From Alkalicoccus luteus (GTDB lineage Bacteria; Bacillota; Bacilli; Bacillales; Salisediminibacteriaceae): a DNA stretch of 64,000 nt. The notes beneath the pieces were generated by a model. That model was not told where the DNA came from, did no database searches, and saw only the letters and a program-made list of their open reading frames with translations. The stretch covers positions 1-64,000 of the forward strand of contig NZ_JAATHJ010000014.1 in the NCBI RefSeq assembly GCF_012034335.1, written 5' to 3'. The first letter of the stretch is position 1. Each line of letters starts with the position of its first letter. Positions 26,605-33,857 of this stretch are shown here, one piece after another. Position numbers and translations under genes: made by a program.

Positions 26605-27485
26605 ATGAGAGATGTTAGCACTTGGTTAGTTACAGGGTATGGTGAAAATAGTACGTTGGAGAAGTTAGATCTCCTTTCACCAGACCATGAAGATTATGTC
26701 ATTAAATTCCCGCGAGATTTGATGGAGAGAGAACAAATTGGGAAGACGTAAATGAAGTAATTGCAGCAAAAATTGCCTCTCTGTTAGATATACGTTCAGT
26801 TGAGGCAGAGGTAGCTTATCGAGATGGTAGAAGAGCATGTTTAATGAGAAATTTCAGATCTCAATTAAATGCGGAGATGGGCGAAACGGCAGCTTCTTTG
26901 TTTTACAGCGAATTGGGAGAGAAGTATACTCACTTACAGAATAGTACGGATAAAAATGAGAAATTAATGAAACAGTTTTTTGAGCTGTTTGAATGGTTCT
27001 CATTAAGCAAGGTGTTAAAAGAAGAATTTATTTAAATGAATCTATTTGATATTTTGATCGGGAACCAGGATCGGCACGGACATAACTGGCAGATCCTTCA
27101 TATTGAAGGAAGAAGAGTATTTGCTCCGCTATATGATAATGGAGCTTCCTTAGGGTGGCAGCTCTCTGAAGTAGAAGTAGAGTCATTAATAGCTGATGAA
27201 GTGAGAATGAATACATTTTTTAAAAAGACCCAGGTTAAAATGGGAATGGATAATAAAGAAACGCCCCGTATAAAAGCGAAGCAAGTTTTAGTTTATATTT
27301 GTGCGCATTATAAAAAAGAAGCTAATACTTTTTTTGAGCGATTGTCCCAATTTGATATGGAAGAGTATCGACGCTTTTTAGAAGGATTTCCTTTAATTAC
27401 TCCAGAAAGAAAACAATTTTTACACAAGCTAATCGAATTTCGCAAGGCGAAAATGGAAGAGATCTACAGAAAGGAGGGGGTTTAA
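26605..27485 (+). pseudogene. Broken HipA-like serine/threonine kinase
   Basis: The segments together resemble a HipA-family kinase core. Piece 1 (26605-26751) begins MRDVSTWLVTGY and includes the lobe motif YVIKFPRD. The reading then moves to another frame near 26735 (NWEDVNEVIAAKIASLLDI onward). An in-frame TAA at 27033-27035 splits that frame just before MNLFDILIGNQDRHGHNWQIL, which carries the catalytic DRHxxN, followed by LYDNGASLGW with the metal-binding Asp. Two independent lesions (a 1-base indel and a nonsense codon) argue for a pseudogene. The last piece alone (27036-27485, 149 aa) would be a truncated kinase. It is AT-rich and 108 bp past rlmH. Confidence 0.75.
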
Positions 27486-28247
27486 ATGAAAAAGGTTAAA
27501 TCATTGCTAGTAGTGTGGAAAAACTCAGTGAACAACTTATATTATCATGTTGGCACGTTGACCTATAATGGAGAAAACTACTCGTTCCAGTATACTCATT
27601 TTAGTGATTCTCCTAGGACAGTAAAAGAAGCTCAGAAGGAAGGCTATCAACTTCATCCTGCCTTCCCAGAGTTGAAAAAGAAGTATGAATCTCCCGATCT
27701 GTTTCCAGCTTTTGATCGTCGTATTCCGGATAAATCCAGGGTAGGTTTTCAACATATACTAAACGAACTTCAGCTTTCCAGTTATGCCGATCGAATGGAT
27801 ATATTAAGAGAAACACGTGGAGCTTTAGCTGGTGATCCTTATACGTTTGAAGAGCCACTCCGTTTAGAGGACAATAAGATAAACAGTCGATTTTATATTA
27901 ACGGAATGCGTCATCAGGATCTGCCTAAAACGCTTTTTGAAAACCTTACTATTGGTGAAACCTTAGCCGTGGAAATCGCGGAGGATAATCCAGTAGATAA
28001 ATATGCAGTGAATATCTTTACCTCTCAAGGACTTTTATTGGGCTTTGTACCAGGTATTTACGCTCAAGCTATTTATTCACTATTGAAACAAGGAAAAGAA
28101 ATTGACCTTCGTATCAAAGCATTAAAGCCAAATTATGCTCCACAATGGTGGGTTCAAGTCCAATTAGAAACGTTTCTGGATCTTAGTAAAGATGATAGAG
28201 AGCAAAAGAAAATTTTCGAGAGCTTTCTTTTTCAGGATACGGCCTGA
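27486..28247 (+). CDS. HIRAN-domain protein with HipA-N-like N-terminal part
   Basis: A 253-aa protein starting at the ATG directly after the broken kinase (preceded by GGAGGGGG). Residues 5-120 resemble the N-terminal subdomain of HipA: LLVVWKNSVNNLYYHVGTL, PAFDRRIPDKSR and a closing TRGALAGDPYTF. Residues about 135-215 look like a HIRAN domain (YINGMRHQD, then EDNPVDKYAVNIF and GLLLGFVPG). The layout suggests a split HipA: kinase and N-domain as separate proteins, similar in idea to HipS/HipT. I infer that it was the kinase's partner; DNA-end or ssDNA binding is the known tendency of HIRAN. Confidence 0.65.
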   Translation: MKKVKSLLVVWKNSVNNLYYHVGTLTYNGENYSFQYTHFSDSPRTVKEAQKEGYQLHPAFPELKKKYESPDLFPAFDRRIPDKSRVGFQHILNELQLSSYADRMDILRETRGALAGDPYTFEEPLRLEDNKINSRFYINGMRHQDLPKTLFENLTIGETLAVEIAEDNPVDKYAVNIFTSQGLLLGFVPGIYAQAIYSLLKQGKEIDLRIKALKPNYAPQWWVQVQLETFLDLSKDDREQKKIFESFLFQDTA

Positions 28248-28295
28248 CTTAGTTAACTGTTCGAATCAAATATGTTGCTCATCATTGAAACTAAT

Positions 28296-28343
28296 AAAAG
28301 GGGATGCCCGGTCTATTATATAATTGACCGGGCATCCCCTTTT
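28296..28343. terminator. Strong 18-bp inverted repeat/terminator
   Basis: AAAAGGGGATGCCCGGTC and its perfect complement GACCGGGCATCCCCTTTT flank a 12-base AT loop. T follows on the right, and the mirror image gives T on the minus strand too, so it can stop transcripts from both sides. Confidence 0.85.
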
Positions 28344-28359
28344 CACGTCTTTGCACGCA

Positions 28360-28388
28360 TTTACTTTTCTTTCCTGCAATTGTATAGT
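28360..28388 (+). promoter_or_regulatory. Promoter of the response-regulator remnant
   Basis: TTTACT (28360-28365) and TATAGT (28383-28388) are 17 bp apart, followed by GGGGTGAGG before the GTG start. Confidence 0.55.
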
Positions 28389-28424
28389 ATGTGTGCTTAC
28401 GTTTACGGAAGATGGGGTGAGGTT

Positions 28425-28841
28425 GTGCGTATTTTACTGGTGGAGGATGATCGGACGATTGCGTCGGGGCTGGAGTATTCGCTGCAGCAGGATCAGTTTG
28501 AGACGGTGCTTTGTGTGGATGCGGCGTCGGCGAAGCGGGTGATTCGGGAGGAGCATGAGACGATCGGGATGACGCCGAAGTCCTTCAGAAAGATGATCAA
28601 CTACGAGAGCATCTTTTACGGCATCAAGGCACTGCTTTACGGCATTCCAAGCAGCATTGGCATCATGTACCTGATTCATCTGTCTGTGACAAATACCTTT
28701 GACTACGGCTTCACACTGCCTTGGATGAGTCTGCTGTACGTTGGACTGGCCGTCTTTGCCATCGTCGGGGCCGCTATGCTCTATTCATTTTCAAAGATTA
28801 AAAAAGATAACATCATTGAAGCAAGAGAACATCTAATTTAA
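28425..28841 (+). pseudogene. Deletion scar: response-regulator start fused to BceB-type permease end
   Basis: One 138-codon frame begins with an OmpR-type receiver start (RILLVEDDRTIASGLEYSL to about residue 45) and then jumps to the C-terminus of an FtsX-like Bce-type ABC permease (ETIGMTPKSFRKMINYESIFYG, three TMs, then SFSKIKKDNIIEAREHL). In Bacillaceae, Bce modules are ordered regulator-kinase-ATPase-permease. An internal deletion from the receiver gene into the last part of the permease gene would give exactly this fusion. The promoter and ribosome site remain. A functional product is unlikely. Such modules sense and expel cell-wall-active peptides. Confidence 0.8.
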
Positions 28842-29179
28842 GTAATTTATTCAGCAAAAATAGAAATAACAGAGCCACTCATGCAATCACAAACCGCACC
28901 ATGAAAGATGAACATTACGAACGCTGTGGAACGAAGGCGAGGACACCCAAAGGATTAGCGCAGTGCGAGAATCCATGTTGGCGACACGCTCTTTCGCCAA
29001 TAGTAGTCGGGAACAAGTACTTGGGTAAGCCTTCGCCGAGAGTGGAACAGCTTGATGTACGTTGGTTGAACGAGCAATTTTCAAGGTAGGGGTTTAGATT
29101 ATGCCTTTTGTTATTTATTATTGTAATTAGATATAAATAATTACGTATTGATCATTGATTCAAAGGAGCGGTACTTAAA
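28842..29179. other. 339-bp stretch without a recognised gene
   Basis: No convincing gene. The part 28880-29090 is less AT-rich than its surroundings and holds several short dyads (for example GGCGA/TCGCC around 28979-28999, GGATT/AATCC around 28952-28974). Short frames are open on both strands but lack ribosome sites. It might be a remnant of a mobile element or a structured RNA; I cannot name it. The last 80 bp are AT-rich and probably hold the promoter of the next gene. Confidence 0.4.
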
Positions 29180-29887
29180 ATGAGTGACTATAAATATAAA
29201 GGGATTCCTTTAAGTCCTGGAATTGTAGAAGAAATAATTGTTTTACTTTTTGATAAAAAACGAGTTAGCAGGGATGAAATAGTAACCTCAGTGTTAGAAT
29301 ATCACCGTAAACAAGGTGGAGCAGAGCCTAAATCTGCTAATTTTCCAGCCTCCGTAAAAAAAGCTCTTCAAAATTTAGCGAGAAAAGAAAATGCTAATAA
29401 TATTAAACAGGGGTATTGGGAAATATCAATGGCTAATGATAATAGTGAAAAGGATTTGAATCACGAGAAACTTCCCGCCATTTCTACATATTCTGAAGTA
29501 CCACAGAATTACGTTCCTGAAAAACTACCTAATGAACTGGACGTTAGATATAAATTTGGTGAAGGAAATTCATCTGTTTACTTATACTATTTCGATAGCT
29601 ACAAAGAGCTTGCTGAAAGTAAAAAGCAATCAAGTTGGGCTTGTAAAATTGGAATGTCAGATCGACACCCTGAAACTAGGATTTTATCTCAATTTGGAAC
29701 TTCTTTACCAGAAAAGCCGACAGTAGATTTTATTATGTATACGGATAACGCTCCCTTAATTGAGTCGATTATTCACTCGATCTTAAAAATCCGTGGTAGC
29801 GTGAGAACAGAGGCACCAGGTAAAGAGTGGTTCAACACAAATCCTGAAGAAGTATTATCCATTATTAGCTTTTTAGAAGATAAATAG
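29180..29887 (+). CDS. GIY-YIG (T5orf172-like) nuclease-domain protein
   Basis: A 235-aa protein. The N-terminal part (about 1-80) looks like a small winged-helix unit (LSPGIVEEIIVLLFDKKRVSRDEI); a polar linker follows. The C-terminal GIY-YIG domain (about 130-230) has VYLYYFDSY, KIGMSDRHPETRIL, an Arg and a late Glu in IHSILKIRG and EWFNTNPEEV, as in the T5orf172/MUG113 group. It starts after AAAGGAGCGG. AT-rich base use unlike the flanks suggests acquisition. The function (repair, phage or element defence) is not settled. Confidence 0.75.
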   Translation: MSDYKYKGIPLSPGIVEEIIVLLFDKKRVSRDEIVTSVLEYHRKQGGAEPKSANFPASVKKALQNLARKENANNIKQGYWEISMANDNSEKDLNHEKLPAISTYSEVPQNYVPEKLPNELDVRYKFGEGNSSVYLYYFDSYKELAESKKQSSWACKIGMSDRHPETRILSQFGTSLPEKPTVDFIMYTDNAPLIESIIHSILKIRGSVRTEAPGKEWFNTNPEEVLSIISFLEDK

Positions 29888-29910
29888 ATAAATATAAAGT
29901 GTTTTCTTTG

Positions 29911-29950
29911 ACTCATGAGAACCAATAACGATTGTAAATTATGAGTTTTT
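29911..29950 (+). terminator. Weak terminator after the GIY-YIG gene
   Basis: ACTCAT and ATGAGT, separated by a long loop, precede TTTTTAGG. Confidence 0.45.
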
Positions 29951-29969
29951 AGGTATTGATTATTTATAA

Positions 29970-30001
29970 AAGACAGCTCCCGCTCTGGAAGCTGTCTTCT
30001 C
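29970..30001 (-). terminator. Terminator of adhP
   Basis: AAGACAGCT and AGCTGTCTT form a perfect 9-bp stem; leftward transcripts continue into TTTTATAAAT. Confidence 0.85.
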
Positions 30002-30005
30002 TTCT

Positions 30006-31022
30006 TTACATCTTAAAGTCGATGACCATCCGGCCTTGGATTTTGCCTTGCTCCATCTCTTCGAAGATGTTTTGTACGTCCTCGAGCGGTCGGGTTTTGA
30101 CGACGGGAACGACTTTGCCTTCAGCGCCGAACTGGAAGGCTTCTTCGAGATCTTTGCGGGTGCCGACGAGGGAGCCGATGACCTCGATGCCGTCCAGCAC
30201 GAGCCGCGGGATGCTGAGGTCCATCGTTTCCGTCGGCAGACCGACAGCAACGACTTTGCCGCAGGCGCGTACGGCATCTACAGCGGAGTTGAAGGCGGCT
30301 TTAGAGACGGCGGTTACGACAGCGGCATGGGCACCGCCGCATTGCTCCTGCATGATTGCTGCGGCGTCTTCTGTTGCAGGATTAATTGTCATATCCGCGC
30401 CGCTTTCTTTAGCGAGCGCCAGCTTGTCGTCGTTGATGTCTACCGCAACGACATTTGCGTTAAATACGTGCTTCGCGTATTGAATCGCCAGGTTACCAAG
30501 GCCGCCGCAGCCGTAAATTGCGATCCATTCGCCCGGCTTGGCGTCTGCGACTTTGATCGCCTTGTACGTCGTGATGCCTGCACACGTGATGCTGCTTGCC
30601 TGCGCCGGGTCTAGTCCGTCCGGCACCTTCACGGCATAGTTTGCGGTCACGATGCATTTTTCCGCCATGCCGCCGTCGACGCTGAAGCCGGCGTTCTGCA
30701 CGCTGCGGCAGAACGTTTCGCGGCCGGTCGTACAGTATTCGCAGCGTCCGCACGCTTTATACAGCCAGGCGATGCTGACCCGGTCGCCGACAGAGAGACT
30801 CGTCACGTCATCTGCAATTTCCGTGACGATCCCGATACCCTCGTGGCCGAGCGTGCGTCCGGCTACGTCGCCGAAATCACCGGCAGCTACGTGCACATCC
30901 GTGTGGCAGACGCCGCAGTACTCAATTTCGACTAGTGCTTCCCCGGACTCAAGCGGACGAAGTTCCTTTTCCGTGACTTCCACATTGGCTCTGCTCGCTG
31001 GATTAACCGTAACTGCTTTCAT
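30006..31022 (-). CDS. adhP: Zinc-dependent alcohol dehydrogenase AdhP
   Basis: A 338-aa MDR-family enzyme that interconverts primary alcohols and aldehydes with NAD. The catalytic zinc ligands are in CGVCHTDVH and GHEGIGIV, the structural zinc ligands are four Cys in [15 protein letters not shown], and the NAD motif is [13 protein letters not shown]. Length and start (MKAVTVNPA) match AdhP. The ribosome site AAAAAGGAGTG precedes the ATG. A Rex-like box lies 80 bp upstream, which suggests redox control. Confidence 0.93.
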   Translation of the reverse strand: MKAVTVNPASRANVEVTEKELRPLESGEALVEIEYCGVCHTDVHVAAGDFGDVAGRTLGHEGIGIVTEIADDVTSLSVGDRVSIAWLYKACGRCEYCTTGRETFCRSVQNAGFSVDGGMAEKCIVTANYAVKVPDGLDPAQASSITCAGITTYKAIKVADAKPGEWIAIYGCGGLGNLAIQYAKHVFNANVVAVDINDDKLALAKESGADMTINPATEDAAAIMQEQCGGAHAAVVTAVSKAAFNSAVDAVRACGKVVAVGLPTETMDLSIPRLVLDGIEVIGSLVGTRKDLEEAFQFGAEGKVVPVVKTRPLEDVQNIFEEMEQGKIQGRMVIDFKM

Positions 31023-31100
31023 TGGTGATCACTCCTTTTTTAGGTAGAAAACACGACAGCTTTTACACCTTTACTATAGCACGCAATTGGTAAAATATGA

Positions 31101-31118
31101 TTGTGAAATATTGAACAA
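31101..31118 (-). promoter_or_regulatory. Candidate Rex box upstream of adhP
   Basis: TTGTGAAATATTGAACAA has the 18-bp TTGTGAA-N4-TTCACAA layout, with a perfect first half and a 5/7 second half. A minus-strand TATAGT (-10) lies at 31073-31078. Rex typically represses fermentation genes when NADH is low. Confidence 0.4.
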
Positions 31119-31161
31119 ATTCGTAACGTTTCGTCGGATGTTTTAACAAAAAAAGAGCCGC

Positions 31162-31530
31162 TCACTGCGGCCCTCCGTTTGCCTCGTGGCAGGCTTCCAT
31201 GCGTTCATACATGTCCTCGTGAAAGGCCTCCCAATCTGCGTCCTCCATGTGGGTTTCCCAGTCATCTCCATACATCATCGGTCCGAAACGCTCTCCCATC
31301 ATGCGTCCGTACTCCTCATCCATCATGTGGCCGCGGCCGTTCATCATCCCGCCGCCCTGCATCATCTCACCAGGCTCTGCGTCCTCCATCATGTCGTCAT
31401 TCATCATTTGCCCGTGTCCGCCCGTCATCCACGGCATGCCAAAGGTTCCGTTTGGCTGTGCAGCGGTTGCACCAGCTGCAAGCAGACCAATCACAACAAT
31501 CACAACGATGGCAATGATCCAGTTTCGCAT
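31162..31530 (-). CDS. Met/His/Asp-rich exported protein
   Basis: A 122-aa protein. A signal/anchor helix MRNWIIAIVVIVVIGLLAAG (1-20) is followed by a mature part full of MM, HM and GHM motifs and acidic residues, with one Cys near the C-terminus (EACHEANGG). Such Met- and His-rich chains bind copper or silver ions outside the cell. I set the start at 31530, where AAAGGAGGCGGTCAGC precedes ATG. It is divergent from an OmpR-type two-component system, which may sense the same metal. No family name is certain. Confidence 0.7.
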   Translation of the reverse strand: MRNWIIAIVVIVVIGLLAAGATAAQPNGTFGMPWMTGGHGQMMNDDMMEDAEPGEMMQGGGMMNGRGHMMDEEYGRMMGERFGPMMYGDDWETHMEDADWEAFHEDMYERMEACHEANGGPQ

Positions 31531-31682
31531 GCTGACCGCCTCCTTTTTTAATTTCAGGAAGGAGATCCCTTCCTTCTGTCTCCAGTATAGAAAAGAGTTA
31601 TGTAGATCGTATGAAGATGCGGCCGCTTTTTTCATTTGCATGCTATACTTTTGCTAACAACTCAGCGGGGGAGGGGAGCGGC

Positions 31683-32375
31683 ATGCACGTGCTTGTGATT
31701 GAGGATGATCCGACGATGGCCGAGGTGATGGAAGCATATCTGAAGCGGGAAGGGCACGAGGTGACATGCGCCGCCAACGGGCAGAAGGGTCTCGACCTGT
31801 TTCGAAGCCTCCACCCGGATTTTCTTATTTTGGACTTGATGCTTCCGGATCTGTCCGGAGAAGCAATCCTCACCGCCGTGCGCAAAGACTTTGACACACC
31901 GGTGCTGATTTTAAGTGCCAAATCGGCAGAAGAGGAGCGCGTGCAGGGCATGGTGCTCGGCGCGGACGATTATGTCGTGAAGCCGTTCAGCCCGCGTGAG
32001 GTGATCGTACGCATGCAGGCAATCATGAGGCGCGTTGGAAAACGGGATACAAGTGAGGTCTGGTCCTTTGCCGGTAAAGCGCTCGTCATTCACCTGCGGG
32101 AGCGGACGGTCAGCGTAGAAGGCAGCGAGGTCCACTTGACCCCGATCGAGTACCGGCTGCTTACCGCCATGGCGGCGCATCCGGGCTGGGTGTTTGAACG
32201 GGCAGAACTGCTGGAGCGCGTACAGGAGGATTTGTTTTTTGACGGCTATGAGCGGAGCATTGACGTGCATATAAAAAATCTGCGTAAAAAAATCGAATCC
32301 GATCCGAAGCACCCCCGGTTTATCGAAACGGTATTTGGCATGGGCTATCGCTTTAAAGGTGAGCGCGATGTTTAA
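31683..32375 (+). CDS. OmpR-family response regulator
   Basis: A 230-aa regulator. The receiver (1-118) has EDDPT, the phospho-Asp in LILDLMLPDLSG (about 51), ILSAKSA and VVKPFSPRE; a winged-helix C-terminal domain (about 130-228) ends in RFIETVFGMGYRFKG. It starts at ATG 31683 after GGGGGAGGGGAG. It overlaps the kinase gene by 8 bp. It is divergent from the Met-rich protein gene; I infer metal or envelope stress sensing. Confidence 0.9.
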   Translation: MHVLVIEDDPTMAEVMEAYLKREGHEVTCAANGQKGLDLFRSLHPDFLILDLMLPDLSGEAILTAVRKDFDTPVLILSAKSAEEERVQGMVLGADDYVVKPFSPREVIVRMQAIMRRVGKRDTSEVWSFAGKALVIHLRERTVSVEGSEVHLTPIEYRLLTAMAAHPGWVFERAELLERVQEDLFFDGYERSIDVHIKNLRKKIESDPKHPRFIETVFGMGYRFKGERDV

Positions 32376-33696
32376 TACCGTGCAAAAGCAGACCTTTTTC
32401 TTTGCCATGCTGATCGCCGTTTCCGGCATTCTGCTCATGGGAGCGGTGCTGCTTTGGGCAGTGGAGCGAAACTTTGGCGACTACGTCAGCGACCGTCAGG
32501 AGCAACTCGTTGAGGAGGCGGCTGCTCAGATCGAATCGGAATACGCCGAGCGGGGATCGCTCGAAAGCATTCCGCCGATGCTGTTTCATTCCCTCATGAT
32601 GGAAGAGGGGATGAGTGCGAGACTTTATGATGAAGCAGGAAATCCGGTGCAGACGGGCATGATGCATCAGCAGATGATGACCCAGGGGGACGGGGAAGAG
32701 AGAGCCTACCGCCTGGAAGCAGACGGTGCTCTGATCGGCGTGCTCGAAGTGACGTATCCGTCGGGGCTCGGCGGAGCGGAACAGCAGTTCCTGCAGGACA
32801 TGGTGCTGTCGATGCTGATCGTTCTGCTCGTGCTGATCGGTGCCGCTGCATTTTTCAGCCACGTCGCTTCACGCCGGCTGACCGGCGGCCTGCGAAGCGT
32901 AGGGGAGGATGTCCTCGCGCTGCAGCATAAAGAGCGGCAGATTCCAAACAGGACGTACGGTGTTCAGGAGCTGGATGATCTGGCGGCCGGTGTCGCAGCA
33001 CTCGCCCGCTCGCTGGAGGAGGAGGATGAGCGCAGACGCCGTTTTACCGGAGACCTGGCACACGAACTGCGGACACCGCTCGGGGCGCTGCGAAGTCAGC
33101 TTGAAGCATTTCAGGACGGCGTGCTCGAGCCGACGGAGGAGCGGCTCGAGCGCAGCCACGACGAGCTGATGCGTCTCGTTCGTCTCGTCGGAGAAATGGA
33201 GCAGCTGTACGAGTCGGAGCGGGAAGACAAGCCGCTGCAGCAAAAGCGCGTCGATCTTCGTGCCTTTATCCGGTCACTGGAGGCTGACATGGAGGCGATT
33301 TTTCAGGAGAAGGGAGTCGCGCTGCAGACAGTCTGTGACGCTGATGCCGTGCAGGCCGACCCGGATAAGCTGAGGCAGATCGTGACCAACCTGCTGCATA
33401 ACGCCTGGAAGTTCACTCCGGTATCAGGAACCGTCGTGCTTGAAGCGAGAGAGGAAGCAGATCACGTCGTGATACAGGTAGCTGACGAAGGTCCAGGCCT
33501 GTCCCCGGAGGAGGAGCATCGCGTGTTCGACCGGTTTTACCGCGGCGACGCCTCGCGCAGCCGTGAAAAGGACGGTCTCGGCATCGGGCTCTCCATCGCC
33601 GCTGCACTTGCCAGAGCCCACGGCGGCATGATAACCGCTGAGAACAAAGCAGCAGGAGGAGCCGTGTTTCGCCTCAGCCTGCCGAAAGAAACGTAA
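32368..33696 (+). CDS. Sensor histidine kinase, partner of the 31683 regulator
   Basis: A 442-aa BaeS/CusS-like kinase. TM1 (about 9-31), an outside sensor part (32-150) with a Met/His-rich stretch (MMHQQMMTQGD), TM2 (about 150-172), a HAMP-like linker, a DHp with His in DLAHELRTPLGALR (about 232), and a HATPase domain with NLLHNAWKF, DEGPGLS and GLGIGLSIAAALA. The Met/His-rich loop fits metal sensing. The ATG lies inside the end of the regulator gene. A strong terminator follows. Confidence 0.88.
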   Translation: MFNTVQKQTFFFAMLIAVSGILLMGAVLLWAVERNFGDYVSDRQEQLVEEAAAQIESEYAERGSLESIPPMLFHSLMMEEGMSARLYDEAGNPVQTGMMHQQMMTQGDGEERAYRLEADGALIGVLEVTYPSGLGGAEQQFLQDMVLSMLIVLLVLIGAAAFFSHVASRRLTGGLRSVGEDVLALQHKERQIPNRTYGVQELDDLAAGVAALARSLEEEDERRRRFTGDLAHELRTPLGALRSQLEAFQDGVLEPTEERLERSHDELMRLVRLVGEMEQLYESEREDKPLQQKRVDLRAFIRSLEADMEAIFQEKGVALQTVCDADAVQADPDKLRQIVTNLLHNAWKFTPVSGTVVLEAREEADHVVIQVADEGPGLSPEEEHRVFDRFYRGDASRSREKDGLGIGLSIAAALARAHGGMITAENKAAGGAVFRLSLPKET

Positions 33697-33731
33697 AGCC
33701 CCGATCATTCGCTCAATGATCGGGGCTTTTT
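33695..33731 (+). terminator. Terminator after the two-component operon
   Basis: AAAGCCCCGATCATT and AATGATCGGGGCTTT form a perfect 15-bp stem with a 5-nt loop and a T-run. Confidence 0.95.
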
Positions 33732-33736
33732 AGAAG

Positions 33737-33752
33737 TGTTTCACGTGAAACG
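33737..33752. promoter_or_regulatory. parS-like site (15/16)
   Basis: TGTTTCACGTGAAACG differs from the perfect parS palindrome only in the last base. It lies between the terminator of the two-component operon and the 462-aa gene. Confidence 0.8.
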
Positions 33753-33857
33753 CGCTTTAGAAGATACGTCATCGACTGCGTACTTTTTTTCTTAAGCCCC
33801 GAGGTATACTTTCCTGTATGATACACATATACACATGAAAACGAGGAGGACGAGGCG

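Noticed and set aside
26605-27485. Programmed frameshift in the HipA-like gene
   Set aside because: No slippery site was recognised and there is also an in-frame stop codon; a pseudogene is simpler.
28901-29089. 62-codon plus-strand frame, and a minus frame over it
   Set aside because: Neither has a ribosome site or a recognisable product.
26480-29950. Intact SCC-like element at rlmH
   Set aside because: No Ccr recombinase and no second att copy seen; at most a remnant.
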